Source: JAKZVK01 sp965237575 (GTDB lineage Bacteria; Acidobacteriota; Terriglobia; Bryobacterales; UBA6623). Taken from it: 64,000 nt of DNA. The stretch lies in contig CBDEGI010000003.1 of the NCBI GenBank assembly GCA_965237575.1, positions 310,001 through 374,000 on the forward strand, in the 5' to 3' direction. The position numbers were made by a program, and so were the translations under genes. The notes under the pieces were generated by a model. That model did no database searches. It was not told the origin of the DNA and saw only the letters and a list, made by a program, of their open reading frames with translations. Every line of letters begins with the position of its first letter. Within the stretch, counting starts at the first letter, position 1. Shown in pieces: positions 61,835-64,000 of this stretch.

Positions 61835-62857
61835 CTACGGCAGGCGCGGGTACGTTGCCTCTTCTGGGTTGTCTTTGTGTGGGTTGCCTTTGGCTGGGTC
61901 GGCTCCGTCTGGGTTGCCCTTGTCTGGGTTGCCTTGATCGAGGAAGCGGGAGGCGATGCCAGCGTAGGCGTCGACGCGGCGGTCACGCAGGAAGGGCCAG
62001 TTGCGGCGCGTCTCTTCAATCAGAGAGAGGTCGCACTCGGCGACGAGGACCTGCTCAGTCTCGCCGCCCTGCGCCACGACTTGGCCGAACGGGTCGCAGA
62101 CGAACGAGCGTCCCCAGAACTCGACGCCCTCGTAACCGGCCGGCCGTGACGGCGACCCGTCAAGCAGCCGCTCGTGGCCGACGCGGTTGCAGGCGGCGAC
62201 GAACACCCCGTTCGCGATAGCGTGGGCGCGTTGCGCGGTGCGCCAGGCTTCGAGCTGGCCGGCGCCGTGTGCGCTCTTCTCGGACGGGTGCCAGCCGATG
62301 GCGGTCGGATAGAACAGGATCTCGGCACCCTGCAGCGCGGTCAAGCGCGCCGCTTCGGGATACCACTGGTCCCAGCAAATGAGCACCCCGATGCGTCCGA
62401 ACTCAGTGTCGAACGCCTGGAAACCCAGGTCGCCCGGCGTGAAGTAGAACTTCTCGTAGTAGAGCGGGTCGTCGGGGATGTGCATCTTGCGGTACAGACC
62501 GACGATGGCGCCGTCGGTACCGATGACGACGGCCGAGTTGTGATAGAGGCCCGCGGCGCGCCGCTCGAACACCGAGCCGATGACGACGATGCCGGCGTCC
62601 CGTGCGGCTTGGCCCAACGCCTCGGTGGTCGGTCCCGGAACGGACTCGGCCGAGTCGAACCAGTCGGGGTTCTCCTCCTGGCAGAAGTACTGGGAGCGGA
62701 ACAGCTCTTCGAGGCAGACGATCTGCGCGCCCTGGGCCGCCGCCTGGCGAACGAGGCTGATGGCGTTGTCGAGGTTGGCGTCACGGTCGGCCGAGCAGGC
62801 CGTCTGTACGAGGCCGATCTTACAAGTACGCTCGGAGCTCGCCATACCGAATTTCAT
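61835..62857 (-). CDS. aguB: N-carbamoylputrescine amidase
   Basis: Nitrilase-superfamily enzyme that converts N-carbamoylputrescine to putrescine, CO2 and ammonia. The 340-residue protein has the Glu-Lys-Cys triad in CLEELFRSQYF, YRKMHIPDDP and LICWDQWYPE, and the AguB-type segments TAIGWHPSEK and GVFVAACNRVG. The final 30 residues are an acidic/basic GNPDK-type tail made by five 15-bp repeats, absent from relatives. The start may be ATG 62857 or the internal ATG at 62845. It lies immediately downstream of the rRNA terminator on the same strand and precedes aguA by 10 nt. Confidence 0.95.
   Translation of the reverse strand: MKFGMASSERTCKIGLVQTACSADRDANLDNAISLVRQAAAQGAQIVCLEELFRSQYFCQEENPDWFDSAESVPGPTTEALGQAARDAGIVVIGSVFERRAAGLYHNSAVVIGTDGAIVGLYRKMHIPDDPLYYEKFYFTPGDLGFQAFDTEFGRIGVLICWDQWYPEAARLTALQGAEILFYPTAIGWHPSEKSAHGAGQLEAWRTAQRAHAIANGVFVAACNRVGHERLLDGSPSRPAGYEGVEFWGRSFVCDPFGQVVAQGGETEQVLVAECDLSLIEETRRNWPFLRDRRVDAYAGIASRFLDQGNPDKGNPDGADPAKGNPHKDNPEEATYPRLP
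61859..61933 (-). repeat. 15-bp tandem repeat array (5 units) at the aguB 3' end
   Basis: Five units of the GGCAACCCAGACAAG type, encoding GNPDK, GNPDG, ADPAK, GNPHK and DNPEE. It is exactly 75 bp, like the unrelated array at the carbonic anhydrase gene end. Confidence 0.88.
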
Positions 62858-62880
62858 GGGGTCGTCTAGCGGGGGTGATG

Positions 62881-62915
62881 GAAAACAAAAGGCCCTGGAT
62901 TGCTCCAGGGCCTTT
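62881..62915 (-). terminator. Rho-independent terminator of the rRNA operon
   Basis: AAAGGCCCTGGA pairs with TCCAGGGCCTTT over 12 bp (62888-62915) with a four-base loop; on the minus strand it is followed by TTTTGTTTTC. It directly follows the 5S gene. Confidence 0.92.
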
Positions 62916-62924
62916 AGAGGTTAA

Positions 62925-63041
62925 TCGGGCGGCGTCCTACTCTCCCACGCAGTTGCCCACGCAGTACCATCGGGGCTGAGGGGCTTAACGGCCGTGTTCG
63001 GGATGGGAACGGGTGTGACCCCCTCGCTATGGCCACCCGAA
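62925..63041 (-). rRNA. rrf: 5S ribosomal RNA
   Basis: Read on the minus strand it contains GTCACACCCGTTCCCATCCC, GAACACGGCCGTTAAGC and a closing GGGAGAGTAGG, all universal 5S segments, with complementary ends (TCGGGTGG near 63041 and GCCGCCCGA near 62925). Ends are estimated to within a few bases. It is followed by a strong terminator. The 5S-23S spacer, 63042-63200, contains no tRNA or gene. Confidence 0.93.
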
Positions 63042-63200
63042 ATCGTTGGCCCGTTGGCTCGTGATCCGTCAATCCTGGATCAATCAACGGCACCGAATAT
63101 TGAAGGGCTCGCGCATCGCGTCGAGCGCTCGCACCGAGCGTCGCTTCCGGGCCGCTCCTTACAGGAGACGGTGGGGAAGGATTCAGTGCTGAGTCAATTT

Positions 63201-64000
<800 letters not shown>

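Overview
The window is a GC-rich bacterial chromosome segment, most likely from the phylum Acidobacteriota. The pointers are a Ser/Thr kinase with a TolB-like propeller, a 1009-residue secreted protein ending in the Solibacter-type TIGR03437 C-terminal domain, a 1111-residue Oar-type TonB-like receptor with a carboxypeptidase-regulatory N-terminus, an S46 dipeptidyl peptidase and several DUF4384 proteins. LpxA, an Oar-type receptor and a BamE-like protein imply an outer membrane. A complete glycine-to-betaine methylation pair (GSMT and SDMT) suggests a salt-exposed habitat; that is inference.

Layout. 1-10 kb: kinase, MsrB, ABC exporter, the betaine methyltransferase pair, an MFS transporter, an SDR and LpxA. 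10-17 kb: S46 peptidase, CCA-adding enzyme, DUF2061 protein, CehA-like metallohydrolase, and a DUF1648 gene split by a MITE-like element. 18-30 kb: a class III cyclase/DUF4384 operon, the TIGR03437 protein, the Oar-type receptor and a caspase-FecR-TPR protein. 30-35 kb: DUF1802, an orphan small gene, gamma-carbonic anhydrase with aspS, and a BamE-like protein. 35-39 kb: an NB-ARC/TPR STAND NTPase whose 5' end is tandemly duplicated, a kinase remnant, and a RidA gene with an amber codon. 39-44 kb: DnaB, an acetamidase and GdhA. 44-49 kb: a repeat- and debris-rich zone followed by a two-gene cassette, a SIR2-reverse transcriptase fusion overlapping a PD-(D/E)XK nuclease. 49-57 kb: a FecR protein with a huge Arg/Ser tail, a membrane-anchored epimerase, and a TIR-STAND-TPR gene broken by an opal codon. 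57-64 kb: hydrolase, VOC protein, infA, DUF427, the agmatine-to-putrescine pair AguA/AguB, then a terminator, 5S and the 3' part of 23S rRNA on the minus strand.

Most interesting. The stretch 35.5-57.2 kb behaves like an eroding defence island. It carries two STAND NTPases and a SIR2-RT plus nuclease cassette, mixed with a partial duplication, a kinase tail, transposase and secretin fragments, tandem MITE copies and two nonsense-mutated genes. The SIR2-RT/PD-(D/E)XK cassette is the best candidate for an undescribed antiviral system. It has less GC-rich codon use than its neighbours, by eye, and sits downstream of two strong stem-loops that could be a non-coding RNA.

The intergenic DNA is unusually full of short structured repeats: a perfect palindrome family that has also entered the kinase coding sequence, a triple-hairpin element with a covarying base pair, a repeat overlapping the aspS stop codon, and heptamer arrays flanking the TIR-STAND gene. 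No CRISPR array and no tRNA gene was seen. Everything here was read by eye, without database searches.
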